64,000 bases of DNA, from contig CM065384.1 in assembly GCA_033060915.1 (NCBI GenBank), forward strand, positions 37,906,501-37,970,500. The letters are read 5' to 3'. Below are positions 36,028 through 48,195 of the stretch, piece by piece (the stretch's first letter is position 1; the number at the start of each line of letters is the position of its first letter). The DNA comes from Euryodendron excelsum (lineage: Eukaryota > Streptophyta > Magnoliopsida > Ericales > Pentaphylacaceae). The notes beneath the pieces were generated by a model. It was not told the DNA's origin. It searched no databases and saw only the letters and a list, made by a program, of their open reading frames with translations. The translations under genes were made by a program, and so were the position numbers.

Positions 36028-36681
36028 AAGGCCAACTCAAGACATGCTAAGGCAACTATTTTAAATAAGAACTTTTATATTTTGTAAATTTGTTGTAAAA
36101 TTTTTTTTGGGTTAAATTGGTTATCGTTGAAATTTACTAGTTTGTTGATTTTGGGTTTTTTTTTTTATAAGAAGATATAAAAAAATTATATAAGATTTAA
36201 TTATAACATATAAGGTTCTAAAAAATCTTCGGGTTTTAAACTTTTTTGTCCAATTTATTGTATTGTTTTAAACTATTTTTTTTTAAAGTTAATTAATGTC
36301 GTTTAATTTCGGTCTTCGTTTTATATATAAGGACCTTTTTTCTCATTTGAACTGAGTTTTTTGCTTGAAAAAAATTATAGAACCTATATAAGGCCTTAAT
36401 TATAGCATGTAAAACTTTTTAAAAAGTTGGATCCTCCAAAATTTTATTTATTTGTACAATATATTTATTAGTTAAATTGATATTTTCTTCCTAAAATGTG
36501 ATTTTGGACTTTTTTTTCTTACGAACCTCCTTTTTCTAATCCAAATCGGGGCTCTTTTTTAAAATATAATGATATTTTATAATACTTTCATTACAAAATA
36601 CAATTTTTTAAAAATTTAGTGCCTTAAAAAATTTGAAACCTATGGTGGCCGCCTCACCTCCTAGAGGGTAAACAGGCCCTG
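36028..36681. mobile_element. AT-rich modular MITE, copy c, in the P450-1 promoter region
   Basis: Begins AAGGCCAACTCAAGACATG after ATTATGCAC and ends TAAACAGGCCCTGG. The same insertion point (ATTATGCACAAGG) is used by copy f upstream of P450-2, so the insertion is older than that gene duplication. Internal modules as in the other copies. No ORF. Confidence 0.7.
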
Positions 36682-36774
36682 GTTAAGTATGATGTGGTTT
36701 GGTCAGAGAATGAGGTCAGAGAACTGTTAGTGTTTGGTAGAAAAAAAGTGAGAGAAATGTGAGCCAGTGTGTGC

Positions 36775-37397
36775 CTTAAAATTTTTTTGGATTGATTGTT
36801 ATTGAAATTAACTAGCAGGTTGAATTTGAGTTTTTTTTTTTTTTATATAAAATAAAGTATGTAAAAATTATAGAAGATTTAACAATAACATATAAGGTTA
36901 TAAAACATCTCCGGCATTGAAATTTTTTATTTTTTTTTGTATAATTTATTATATTGGTTAAACCAGTTTTATTTTGTTTTGTTTTGTTTTATTATTATTT
37001 TTTTAAGTTAACTATTGTCGTTGATTTTTGGTCTTCTTTTTATAAGGCTCTTTTTTTCTCATTTCGATTGGAATGTTTGCTTCAAAAAAATTGTAAAAAT
37101 TATATACGGCCTTAATTATAACATGTGAAATTTTTTTAAAAAATGGTGCTGTCAAAATTTTATATATTTGTATACTTTATTTATTAGTTATACTGATATT
37201 TTCTTCCTAAAAAGCGATTAGGGGCTTCTTTTTCTTATGAATATTTTTTTTCTCATCTAGATTGATTTTTTTTAAAAAAAATATATTGACAATATATAAT
37301 ACTTTTATAATAAAATTCAAAATTTTAAAAATTTAGAGTCTTAAAAATTAGAATCTTAATGCGGCCGGCTCACTCGCCTAGAGAGTAAGCGGGCCTG
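36775..37397. mobile_element. AT-rich modular MITE, copy d, 5' truncated, ends ~214 bp before P450-1
   Basis: Lacks the 5' terminus but matches copies b, c, e from ATTGATTGTTATTGAAATTA onward and ends GGCCGGCTCACTCGCC...GCGGGCCTGG. The ~90 bp after copy c and the ~60 bp after copy d are themselves similar (GTTTTGTCAGAGAT..., TGTGTGGTAGAAAA), so c and d look like a ~720-bp tandem duplication. Confidence 0.68.
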
Positions 37398-37451
37398 GTT
37401 TTGTCAGAGATAGGAAGGAGAGACCTGTCAATGTGTGGTAGAAAAGATGTC

Positions 37452-37459
37452 TATAAATA
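37452..37459 (+). promoter_or_regulatory. TATA box of P450-1
   Basis: TATAAATA, 159 bp before the ATG. It is followed by CTGCTGTAATAGGGTGAGAA, a block kept downstream of the TATA region in all three P450 genes. Confidence 0.75.
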
Positions 37460-37610
37460 TAATTTGAATCTGCTGTAATAGGGTGAGAAAAGAGAGAGAG
37501 CAAAGAAAGAAAGCGCTGTGTCGTTGAGAACTCTTCTAACAGAGACTACACTCTGCTTATTACGGAATTCTTGAGTTCGAAACTTTTTGTGACTCTTAGA
37601 GCAAGACGAA

Positions 37611-39437
37611 ATGTTGTTCTGGCATCCCTTCTTGTACTCTCTTCTTCCCCTGTTTTTGTTCATAGCCTTCGTCCTCAAATGGCTGTCCACTACTCCAACA
37701 CCCCACAAAAGCAGATCACCTTCTCCCTCAAAGCTCCCAATAATTGGGAACCTCCACCAAATCGGCTTATTCCCACATCGCTCGCTCCAATCACTAGCCC
37801 AAAAATATGGACCACTCATGCGGCTGCACTTTGGCAGTGTGCCTGTTCTTGTGGTCTCTTCTGCTGACGCAGCCCGTGAAATCATGAAAACTCACGATCT
37901 CGTCTTCTCAAACAGACCTAAATCGACCATTGCTAGTAAACTTACGTATGATTCGAAGGACGTGGCTTTCGCTCCTTATGGTGAGTACTGGAGGCAGATG
38001 AAAAGCGTGTGTGTGCTCCAGCTTCTAAATAACAAGAGAGTAGTTTCTTTTCGTGCTGTGAGAGAAGAAGAAACAACCATTATGATTGAGAAGATCAAAC
38101 AGTCTTGTTCCTCTTCTTCTTCAGTGGTAAATTTGACCGAAATGTTTGTGTCACTTACAAATAATATAGTGTGTAGGGTGGCTTTGGGGAGGAAGTACAG
38201 TGGAGAGGAAGGAGGGAGGGAGTTTAAGGATCTTCTCGGGAAGCATGGGGAGCTGATGGGAGTTTCCAATGTGGGGGACTACATTCCATGGCTTGCATGG
38301 GTGAACCATTTAAATGGTTTGTATGCTAGAGTGGACAAAGTAGCTAAGGAGATGGATAGTTTTCTGGAAAGTGTAATCGAAGAACATATGGATCTGCGGG
38401 CAAGAGAGAGAAATGGTGGGGAGAGTGTTGTAGGTGAAGGTCGACAGGACTTTGTTGATGTTTTGCTTGACATTCAAAGAGAGAACATGGCTGGCTTTGC
38501 TATTGATAGAGATAGCGTCAAAGGCATCATCTTGGTAAGGCCTAGTGACTCTCCTTTTTGGTCTTTCCTTCTTCTTAAGGTTTGAAGATAAAAAAACAAA
38601 AGAATCACAACACTGATCAATCCATGAATATGTATACTACAGCCCCTGAATTTTCAACCGTGAATACTCCAAGTACGATGTAATCCAAGTACCAACGCTA
38701 GTCAGGGACTCGTGTGCTTTATTTATTTATTTGTTTTGCTTTATAGATAACTATATATAGATAGGGTTTAGATGTCTACTTGACTGACTTTTTCAGCTTG
38801 TTATCCATATTTGGATGTTTTATAGGACATGTTTACTGCTGGAACTGATACTACATCCACAGCTCTAGAGTGGACTATGACGGAGATCTTAAGACACCCA
38901 AATGTCTTAAAGGAACTGCAGAATGAAGTGCGAGGAATAGCTAGAGAGAAGGCAGGCATAACCGAGGATGACTTAGAGAGAATGCACTACCTAAAAGCGG
39001 TGATAAAAGAGACTATGCGCTTACATCCTCCTCTACCATTACTGGTTCCTCGAGAATCAACCCAAGATATCCAAGTATTTAAGTGCGATATTGCAGCCGG
39101 CACACAAGTGATCATCAATGCTTGGGCAATTGGAAGAGACCGATTGTCATGGAAAGATCCCGAGGAGTTTCAACCAGAGAGGTTCTTGAATACTTCAAAA
39201 GATTTTAAAGGGCATGACTTTGAGTTAATTCCTTTCGGGTCTGGTCGGAGGGGTTGCCCTGGTATCACATTCGCCATGAATGTTGATGAACTTGCATTAG
39301 CAAGTGTTCTGCACAAATTTGACCTGTCGTTACCTGGTGGAACAAGTGGGAAGGATATGGACATGACTGAAGCAAACGGTATAAGTATCCGTAAGAAGAA
39401 CCCTCTAATTGTTGTTGCAACACCTCACTCTTGCTAG
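37611..39437 (+). CDS. P450-1: CYP71A-like cytochrome P450 (2 exons, 511 aa)
   Basis: Exon 1 is 37611-38534 (308 codons) and exon 2 is 38826-39437; the 291-bp phase-0 intron is GT...AG. The protein has an N-terminal membrane anchor ([17 protein letters not shown], residues 1-23), a hinge [12 protein letters not shown] (~36-47), C-helix WRQMK (127-131), I-helix AGTDTT (313-318), ETMR (370-373), PERF (425-428) and haem loop [10 protein letters not shown] with Cys452. Length and layout fit A-type plant P450s of the CYP71 clan, ER-bound monooxygenases fed by P450 reductase. Closest in style to CYP71A; substrate unknown. Oddities: the hinge reads RSPSP where P450-2 and P450-3 have RPPSP, the conserved RDP is RDR (Arg414), and Cys395 replaces Tyr in YDIAAGT. 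No stop, so probably functional. Confidence 0.95.
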
Positions 39438-41386
39438 TGTCATAAAGTCTGCTACGCTTGCATGGAAAAAGCCCTTTTGTTGCGTATGAGAGGCATGACG
39501 AGAACTCCCATATGTTAGCATTTACTATGTTGTTAAAGAATCAAAAGGAAATAAGTGCTCTTTCTCACAATCTGAATTTACTTTTACGTTTGAAAGCTAT
39601 GCTCTCGTTGCTGCGTCGTTAGGGGCTGCCCCTTTGTTTTGTGAATAATGTATACTTTATGCTATGAATTGCCTGTAATTGCCCAAGAAAATGTCGCATT
39701 TTCATTACCGCGAAGCCAATTTAAACAATTATTTAGAACTCTCTTTCCAATTTGGTTAAGAGCAACTTGTGTTAATCCTAAAAGTTGCAGATAATTATGT
39801 GGTTTGGTATGCATCTATCTTTTGCATTCAAATTTTGAGAAAGCTCATACTGTGTTTGAATTCCTGATTTATTAAGAAAAATAGAAAGGCAAAAAAGAGG
39901 TTGCACAGAAAAATGAACAGTAATTTAGTAAATAAAAATGAATGGGATATAAGTCATGAAAAGGATTTGGGTCTTACATGGTACAGGATTTTTACTGCTA
40001 CTCCCAATATCTTCACTTGGGTGATCAGGTGGTACAAATATATAAATCTATCTACCTATCTGTCTATTCTGAAGTATCAAATATATATATATATATATAT
40101 GTATGTATATTCCCCTGCGTAGCCTCTTCTGAACAAAAGGTTTGCAATCAAAACGAGGGGCGGAACGAAAGCATTAATAAATATTGGCGCATCCAAACCC
40201 GATCACACTGCGCATATATATGTAGCCCTTTCTGACTTGCCTCCAAAATGGCTTTTGTTTAAAGAGAGTGATTGCTGTTATCTTATGATTATTTTTCCAA
40301 TTTAACAAAATTAGAGCATGGATTTAAAATCTCATATTTCTTTTTACTTTTCCTTGTCTTTTCATTTCTCTCAATAAATTTGATATTCAAACACAAACTT
40401 TTTTTTTTCTAGAGAAATGTGCAAAGGCCATTAGAAATCAAAGGGCCTAAAAAATGAGAAACCTCCTCTACTCACAACATTTGAGAATCAAAGTTACTAG
40501 CCGTTTTAACTAAAAGATGAGCTGCTCCATTCATTGTCGCAAGATATAAGAGAGAAAAACTTCTGAAAGTTTTGACAATTTTGAAAATTGCACAATTGAT
40601 TAGACCCCAGTCTTAAGATCCACCGTCTAGGAATTGTAGCTATACTCTCTCGTAAAAAAGATAGCTTTAAGAACAGTGTAATGATGCTAATACACTTATT
40701 TTAATCCAGTGTGCAGCTCTAGAGTCCAACAAAGTATTTGACCAGTTTGATGTCTTCTTATAATTAAACCATGTCATACATATAAGATTCTTCACTTTAA
40801 GGCCACTGAAGACTCTCTTCCATAGAAATTAGAAAATGAGGACAAACAGTAATTTTACAGTGATGACATACATAAGTATTCGTTCTCTTCTGAATTTGTT
40901 GCAAAATGGATGCTTCACTAATCATTTATGAGAAGCATAAACACTTTTAAGAAAATGTAGTATTCGTGATGGATACCACTCATTAAATATCATTTGACAA
41001 GTGTTGAACATGCATCTAAACAAGTCATATTGTTATTTTTAATTTATTTTGAATATGATGTATTTCAAACACTTAAGAAACACACGTTATACGAAACAAA
41101 TTATAATTTTAAAAAAATCACAACTTGGGATCCAATCATAAAACAAAAATAATATGAATTTATATTTTTAAATTGTAAACTAATTTTCATCTTATTTTAT
41201 GTTAAATAATTATTCAATTGAAGAGTGAATGAATATTAAATTTATATACATAATAAATAAAATATATACGACATTTTTTTTCTTTGTATTCTCATCATAT
41301 CAGTTTTCTGGTTTTTTCAAAATCGTGTTTCTTAACCAGCTTATGTTGACTTTTTCTGCTGATTTACTTTTTGTGATTTTTACTTG
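39438..41386 (+). repeat. 3' flank of P450-1, no gene
   Basis: Contains the 3' UTR region and spacer. Paralogous to 2652-4828 (blocks at 39600-39850, 40660-40920, 40960-41380) and to 56235-57500. An (AT)n tract lies at 40080-40101. No other gene seen. Confidence 0.75.
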
Positions 41387-41815
41387 GTTGACTTGTCACT
41401 ACGGCGGAGCAAGTAGGGAGTAGAGATGATTACGGGTCGGTCGGAGAGTTACCCGTTGCTTGACCCACTTTCAACTTGACCCGACCAAATCAAATTGAAC
41501 AATTTTGGAACTGCATACGATTCATAGGGTGCTTGGATTGGGTAAAAAAAATTAAAGTTTTAGTATAAAAATATGGGGTTAGTTGGGTTGGATTAAAAGA
41601 ATAAAGGCATGTTACCTGAATCAAATACAGTTGAGTTGGTCGAAATTCACCCATCATCCACTCAAAACTAATGAGTAAAACCGCAAAATTGAATTGAGTC
41701 GGGTCGGGTTAATTGAGTTGGTTGGAATGGGCGGTTTTTTAAACAGCCATAGTAGGAAGGGTTTGGACATGGCGGAAGTCATTAGGTTAACTATCCATAT
41801 AAAAGACACTCTAAT
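41387..41815 (+). pseudogene. Fossil P450 last-exon tail, split by a small hAT-like element
   Basis: 41387-41420 reads like D-L-S-(L)-R-R-S-K-.-G, matching the LPGGASG region by DNA (GACTTGTCACTACGGCGG). After the insertion, 41752-41815 continues as K-G-L-D-M-A-E-V-I-R-L-T-I-H and then ACACTCTAATTG, matching the end of the P450 exon. It lies about 2 kb past the real P450-1 stop. Confidence 0.75.
41421..41751. mobile_element. hAT-like MITE, 331 bp
   Basis: 8-bp duplications GTAGGGAG (41413-41420) and GTAGGAAG (41752-41759) flank it; one mismatch. Starts TAGAGATGATTACGGG and ends AAACAGCCATA. It contains GTCGGGTTG-type words like the element at 4946-6048 but is much shorter and in a different position of the same fossil exon. 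No ORF. Confidence 0.7.
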
Positions 41816-42029
41816 TGATTGGTTAAAAAAAAATACAAGTATCGTTAGCAAGGAGGGGAGTTAGTAGTGGCGAGAAAGTTAGTATGTTAGAAGACTAAAT
41901 TTTACCAAAAAAAACTTGTAGAATGATCAAATATTATCTGTCTCAGACACTACGCTTTTATAGCGAATAAAAAAAAAAAAAAAAACCACACTTCAAAGGT
42001 CACAAAAGCACTTCCAAACTAAACGTAGT

Positions 42030-42943
42030 GAGGGCCAGCTCAAGATAATTGTGGCTTATGGCGATAATTTTAAATAAGGTTTTTTTGCTTCATAATATAT
42101 AGTTTAAAGCTTTACGAACCAAATATATATATAGTTCAAAGCTTTCATTTTAAATTGTTCCAACTTTGCCTCATAGTATAGTTAGCAAGATAATTAGTAA
42201 AGCGACATTATAAGTTATAGTTTAGAGAGTAAAAGTATATTTAATTCTTAATTTTCTTACCTGCTTTGAAAAATTATGCCACATTGACTTTTATTTTGAT
42301 TGTTGAATGGCTTAAATAGAAAAAAAATCAAGTTATAGGATGACACTGAATCTGAAGTAAAATTGGAGCGACAAAATGATTATTTACCCTTGCTGAAATT
42401 AACTAGTATGTTAATTTGAGGCTTTTTTGTCCAAAAAAATATGTAGAAACTATATAAGACTTAACTATAACATATAACGTTTTGAAAAATTTACAGTTTT
42501 TAAAATTCTTTTGTAGAATTTATTTTATTGGGTTAACCAATTTGTTTTTTTTCAAAGTGGACTAATGTAGTTGATTTTTGATTTTTTCTATAGCTTTTTT
42601 TTTTTTTTCCATTTGGAATGGGCTTTTTGTTTCACAAAAAATTGTAGAACCTATATAGGTCCTTAGTTATAGCATGTACAAGTTTTTAAAAATTAGAGCC
42701 TTCAAATTTTTGTTTTTTTGTACAATTTTTTAATAGTGAAACTGGTATTTTCTTTCTAAAAGGTGATTTTCAACTTTTTTTAAAAAAATATTTTTTTCAT
42801 CTAGGTCTAGACCTTTTCTAAGAAATCTATTAAGAATATATAAAACCTTTATTATAAAATATAAAATTTTTAAAAATTTAAAGTCTTAAAAATTTAAGAG
42901 CCTAGGCGGCCTTCTCACTTGCCTACGGGACAAGTCAGCCCTA
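42030..42943. mobile_element. AT-rich modular MITE, copy e (hAT-like)
   Basis: At the same site as copy b: AACGTAGT precedes (42022-42029) and CATGTAGT follows. Starts GAGGGCCAGCTCAAG and ends AAGTCAGCCCT, inverted. About 250 bp of extra DNA (42110-42400) is inserted near the 5' end. Internal modules at 42445, 42650 and 42840. No ORF. Confidence 0.72.
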
Positions 42944-44142
42944 CATGTAGTACACTACCTAACAAGACATAAGATGTGAAGATTCCACCGTATTTTTTGT
43001 CATAATTATTTAGCTTCTCACGTAATTTCCGTACCTGTTGGGCGTTACGATGTCGGTTTTGTGGTTGAAATTCAGTGACAAGATTTTGTTACATAGTTTC
43101 CGTCTACAATACAAGAAAATTTTCTGGAACTCCCGTGATCGAGAAAAATTCAATCGCTTTGAAATTTAGTGTGAAAGCATAAAATAAAAGTTGGAAACTA
43201 TTGAATAACCAAAGTCATATATAATATCTGTTGTCTAATGAGGCTTTGAAGCATGATTTTGACAACCAATAAGAAATATAAACGTGGAAATACAAAGTCT
43301 ACGACAGCAACGTGTACGAAAGTTTTTCGAATTGAATTTTCCAGTATAATTTTCCACAAGTACTACGTCAAACATTTGCAATGAAGCTACCCAAACATGA
43401 GGCCACATTTCTTCCACTTGGCTATTAAACCCAAAAAAGGATGTGACAAAACGAGAAGCTAGGAAGGAGAAAAGCGAAGTCTCCACCCTGGTTTGACCTC
43501 AGATCGAAGGTTTTCAAAATTCATGATCGGATAAAAGAGACCCTCAATATGTTTTTAGAAGAAGTCTAGGCACCTGCGCCGCACCCTGTTAATTTGTAAT
43601 ACATCAATCAGGTGCAGTTGCGCAAGCGTAATTGCGTCTAACAAAGCTCTTGTTTTTAATCCCAAACTTCAACCTTCTTAGCCATAGGCTGTTACATCTG
43701 TACCAACTGTTTGACCCGTGTGATATACGAAAAATTATATTTTTTCACAAGACATTTCATAATTATTAGTTGGACACAACTCAAACTAAAAGTTGAAATT
43801 AAAGCTAAATAAAAACAATACAAACCAATTTTTATGAATCCGAAGTTAAAAAAAAATAGAAGAGTTTCATTGCAAAGTAAATTAAATGTGAAAAGAAAAA
43901 GAGTTAGAATGTGTACACATGACACTAAATGCCTAAAATTTATCAATTGCTGCCAATGGTATCTCGTAATATTTCCTCTAAAAGATTATAAAAGTTTAAG
44001 TGTCTAACTTTCAGGGCCATACATATATATATATATATATATAAGAGATATACTTGTGAAAAAGTTATCTCTTAATAAACTCAAAAGATAATAGGAAATT
44101 TAATTTTTAACATAATAGGAAACATATTTGGATCACAATCAC

Positions 44143-44183
<41 letters not shown>

Positions 44184-44366
44184 GTAGACGTGAAAGAGTT
44201 ATACTTTAGTAAATAATAGAAAACTTAATAGGATGATAGAGGGATCAATCTCTAGTGTCACATAGAAAGTACCAGATAAGAGACACATAGGAAAGAGAAA
44301 AAAAAGTTAGGGTAAAAACAACTTATATATTAGATAGATTAGATTATATTACAATCATGAGAAGAG

Positions 44367-44403
<37 letters not shown>

Positions 44404-44648
44404 GATCAAAGTCAATCACCTGGAATTTCAGTCCCTTGCCACCAGTGGCCTAGGTTGCATTTCTTGAATAAAGAGGCTCCGGTTCGAGTCCCCTTAAATT
44501 GCCAATATATATATATATATATATATCTTCCAACCTCCATAATATGAAGTAATAGATAATATTTTATTTATTATTTTTTCCCCAGCCAACATTATACACA
44601 ATCCTAACATTTGTAGAATTTTAAATTATGAGCACTAACACTTCTAGC

Positions 44649-45571
44649 GAACCCAAATTCTCTGTTTGTGCAACCTTCTCTGCCACAACCTTCACTGCCA
44701 CATGTATTTTATTGGGTCATGTTATCAATTGTGATAACATGAATAGTAGGATTAATGTTAAAATTGTTATTTTTTATATTTAAAAAATATATAAATAAAC
44801 TATAATAGGTAATAAAATAAATAAAAAAAGAAAACTTGATATTGGTATCTTTCATAAATCAATATCATCTGTATGTAAAAGATTACAAACCCTACATATT
44901 TTGCAAACAAGTTTATATATATATATATATATATAAATGAATTCATGTATCTAAATGTTGCATCCTCTGCTCACATGGATGGAGTAAGGCCTTCTCCTTA
45001 GCCTAAAATCACATAGTTCTTGAGAACTTGAATGTGCCAACTCAGGTTTGCGAATAAAATAATTTTTTTTTGTTTTTTTTGTAACAATCAATTTGTTGGG
45101 GTCTCAAAAGGGTTTATCAAAATTGAAAAAAAAAAAAAAACTACAAACAACATTCCATTAAAACAACAATCTGCATAAATGTCTTGAATACGAGCAGAAT
45201 CTTTTCATTTCGATTCAAAGAAACTACTAACAACATTCCAAACTGTTAAAAACAATCTGATAAAAACTACCTAAACCCATAAAGCAAGAACAGCCAAAAG
45301 AAGCTTGTGAAGACCAATTCTTTGCTACTCTTTGATGGTTGGCCATTGAAGACAGACAAAAAAGCTAGGGTTTTCACAAAATTTTCATGAGATTAGAGAG
45401 AAGAGATTTTGATTTAGAAAGAATTCTTAAAATGATTTGTTGCCATATTTATTAAAGCTAATATGTAGATATAAAATATGCACTAATATGTCATTAACAG
45501 TGATGATATGACCCAATAGAATTCATGGGATAGAGAAGATAGCACAAAGAGGGAATAGAGGATCTTGATTC
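44649..45571. mobile_element. Mutator-like MITE, 923 bp, with empty site in the P450-1 spacer
   Basis: CACTTCTAGC (44639-44648) and CACTTATGGC (45572-45581) flank it; 8 of 10 match. The P450-1 spacer at 30330-30345 has a single uninterrupted CACTTATGGC. Ends GAACCCAAATTCTCTG and (inverted) GAATCAAGATCCTCTA start a loose inverted repeat that includes ATTTTATTGGGTCAT / ATTCTATTGGGTCAT about 60 bp in. A 9-10-bp duplication fits Mutator-like elements. No transposase. Confidence 0.65.
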
Positions 45572-48104
45572 CACTTATGGCACCCCTAGGCCCCCACTAT
45601 TAAAAAAGTACACCAATTATTTTTTTGTACCAAACAAACATATCGCAATTTCATTGAACTGTTAAAGAAAAAACCCAATAATGATATATTATCTTATTAA
45701 TAAGGTAATTAATACGCAATGGCATAATATGTATCTTATTTTCTTGATAAGTCCTTATTTTGAAGTTAATGCAGATTCTTTTTAACTTAATTCAAAAATC
45801 CGTGTTGAGTGCTCAAGATGTGTTATTGAATTAAGTTAAAAAAAGTCTGCATTGATGGATTATTAAATTAAGTTAAAAAGAGTCTGCAAACTTTAACATA
45901 GTGCCGGAACAACCATAACATGGCAATAATTTGCAAACAATGTACGCTAGAACAAGTAACAGATAACCTTTCGGCTTAGTTATTTTAATAAGAGTGTCTT
46001 TTTCTTTGTTCTACTGTTTTTACTGTAGCTTAGCCGACAATTGAAGACTTCACCAAATCCTCAAATCTGTGGAGAGCGTCAGTTTAACAAAACAATAAAA
46101 AAAAAAAATAACAAAAGTCCTAACTTCCTAACAAGGACTTTAGGATTGTTGATGTAAGAGCATCTGTAAAATTACTTTATAAAATAATTAGTTAAAATTT
46201 ATTTAAAAATTTTATTCTTTATTTTAGTTAGTTATTTTTTAGAAAAAATTTTCACAATACATTTTATTTTAACTAGACACCTCATGAATTGGTTTTTTTT
46301 TTTTAGCATTCACCCTAAGAAAAGAAGAAAAAAAAAAAAAGAGAGAGACTGAGAGAGATTTGTGAATTAAAATTTAGAGAGCCAAAATGAGACTCTTTAA
46401 AATAAAGAGTCAGTTAAAGAGCCATTTTTTAAATTTGACTCTGTAAAATAGTTAAGAAAGCGACTTTAGAAAGCTCCTTAGAGATGCTCTAACGGCACAA
46501 ATATATGTAAAATATAAAAGTATTTAGACATATACAATCTAGCATGCACTTAAAGTAACAGCACAAATTAATTAACACAACATACAATATATAAGCTAAA
46601 ATAGGATAGGAAAAATATGGCCAGTGAGATTGAGGGACATGTCAATATCGTTGTTTTAAAGTTATTGTACCTCACAAAAGTGTCATTGATAAGAGTGACT
46701 CTAGAATTTAATTCAAGTGCTTACCCTTCTCATGTTACATTAATATGGAGAATGAATCATCCTGACCGGTTTGCCAAGAAATATAATAAAACATATGCAA
46801 AAATCACAAAGAATTATAGAGAAAATATTTTTTATATTAGTAGAACTTGAGCCATTCAAAAAGAAAAAAGAGCTACTTACTACTATGGTGAAAGCTATTT
46901 AGAGTGGAAGTCGTGGTTCCAAAAGCACCTAGGAGAGGGGTACTTACAGTAGAGCTTGAGCCATCCAGAAAGAAAAAAATGCTACTTGTTGTCAAAGTGA
47001 AAGCTACTTAGAGTGAGATCCGTCATGAACGATGGCTAAAAAAGTGTGATAATTTATTACGATCTTGCTAGGCTCAACTTTTGGTATAAGGCTAAGGATA
47101 GACATTGGTCGAGCCTACACAAAATAATATGTCTAAGCTCGCCCATTTAACCCAAAGTAATTTTAATAGTAAAAATTATGTCCCAAATTGAATATAAATG
47201 ATGTGTTAATTAAAATAGTTTGTGTTTTTTTATAAATTAAAAATTAAGTGTTAAAATTTTGTAATTTTCTCGCTTAATAATTATTTTTCTTCTCCCAAAA
47301 TAAAGTAAAATAATGTAATACATAAGATATATTAAAATAAATATATTACTCTACAAATTCTTCATTTCAAGTGCGCAACTTTAAATAAATTCTTAAGCCT
47401 GCCTATTAAAATAATTAGACTAAAAAAACTTCTAAGCCTTATCATTAATGGGCGGCCTATCAGTCCATGACCACTCTTGTATGAATTATTAAGATAGATT
47501 TTATTTTATATCTTTATAATTTATACAAATATATACATAATTTATGAAAATATATTGCATTTATATCGGCAAACTCGATACTGTGCTCCGGTAGTGGCCG
47601 GTGCGACTACGATCTCTCTAATACTGTGGATATCCAATTATCTGTGCATGAAAAGTAGCACTTCATATTTTTTTCAGCATAAGAGATAGCAAAACATCAA
47701 TATGATTTGTCCTCATTTAGTTTCTTTCTAAAATTCTAATCCAAGAAACGATAACATAACAGCAGGATGTTGAGGTCCGAAATTCGAAGTAAAACTTTTA
47801 TTTTGCCTTATCACTTGCTGCTAACAATTTCAGTACAAATAATTTTGTAATTCAGGCCATTATGCATACAATCTCTCAGCCTGATCATAAACTAGTAAAT
47901 ACCATGGCGTCTAATACAACCTTTGTTTTGGTAGAAATTCAAAGATGATGTTAGCGTTCCAAAAGAAGAAGCTAAGGATTAAGGGATACATATGAGACTC
48001 CAAACCTACGAGAAATACAAACACTTCTTGGCAGGATTTTTTTATCAAGTGTACGGAATTCTAGAAGGAGCGGCCAGCTATATCTGTCAAAGCACAATAA
48101 TCGA

Positions 48105-48195
48105 ATGAATTATTGTTATTGTTGTCATTGTCATTGTCATTGACGAATTATTGTTATTGTTGTCATTGTCATCGTCATCGTCATCGTCGTCGGTG
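48105..48195. repeat. GTCATT/GTCATC hexamer minisatellite
   Basis: Runs of TTATTG, GTCATT and GTCATC/GTCGTC. The homologous site upstream of P450-1 (33400-33430 and 34310-34335) has only 2-4 units, so the tract expanded here. Confidence 0.85.

Noticed and set aside
37571..37867. Open frame of ~98 codons overlapping the start of P450-1 in another frame, with a similar one at 49780-50082 for P450-2
   Set aside because: Both begin at TTG, not ATG, and simply reflect nucleotide conservation of exon 1. No independent coding evidence.
37976..38269. Antisense open frames over P450 exon 1 (also 50179-50472, 60508-60801) and exon 2 (39170-39364, 51583-51972, 61497-61892)
   Set aside because: Present antisense in all paralogs because the sense strand is conserved; composition is that of a shadow frame.
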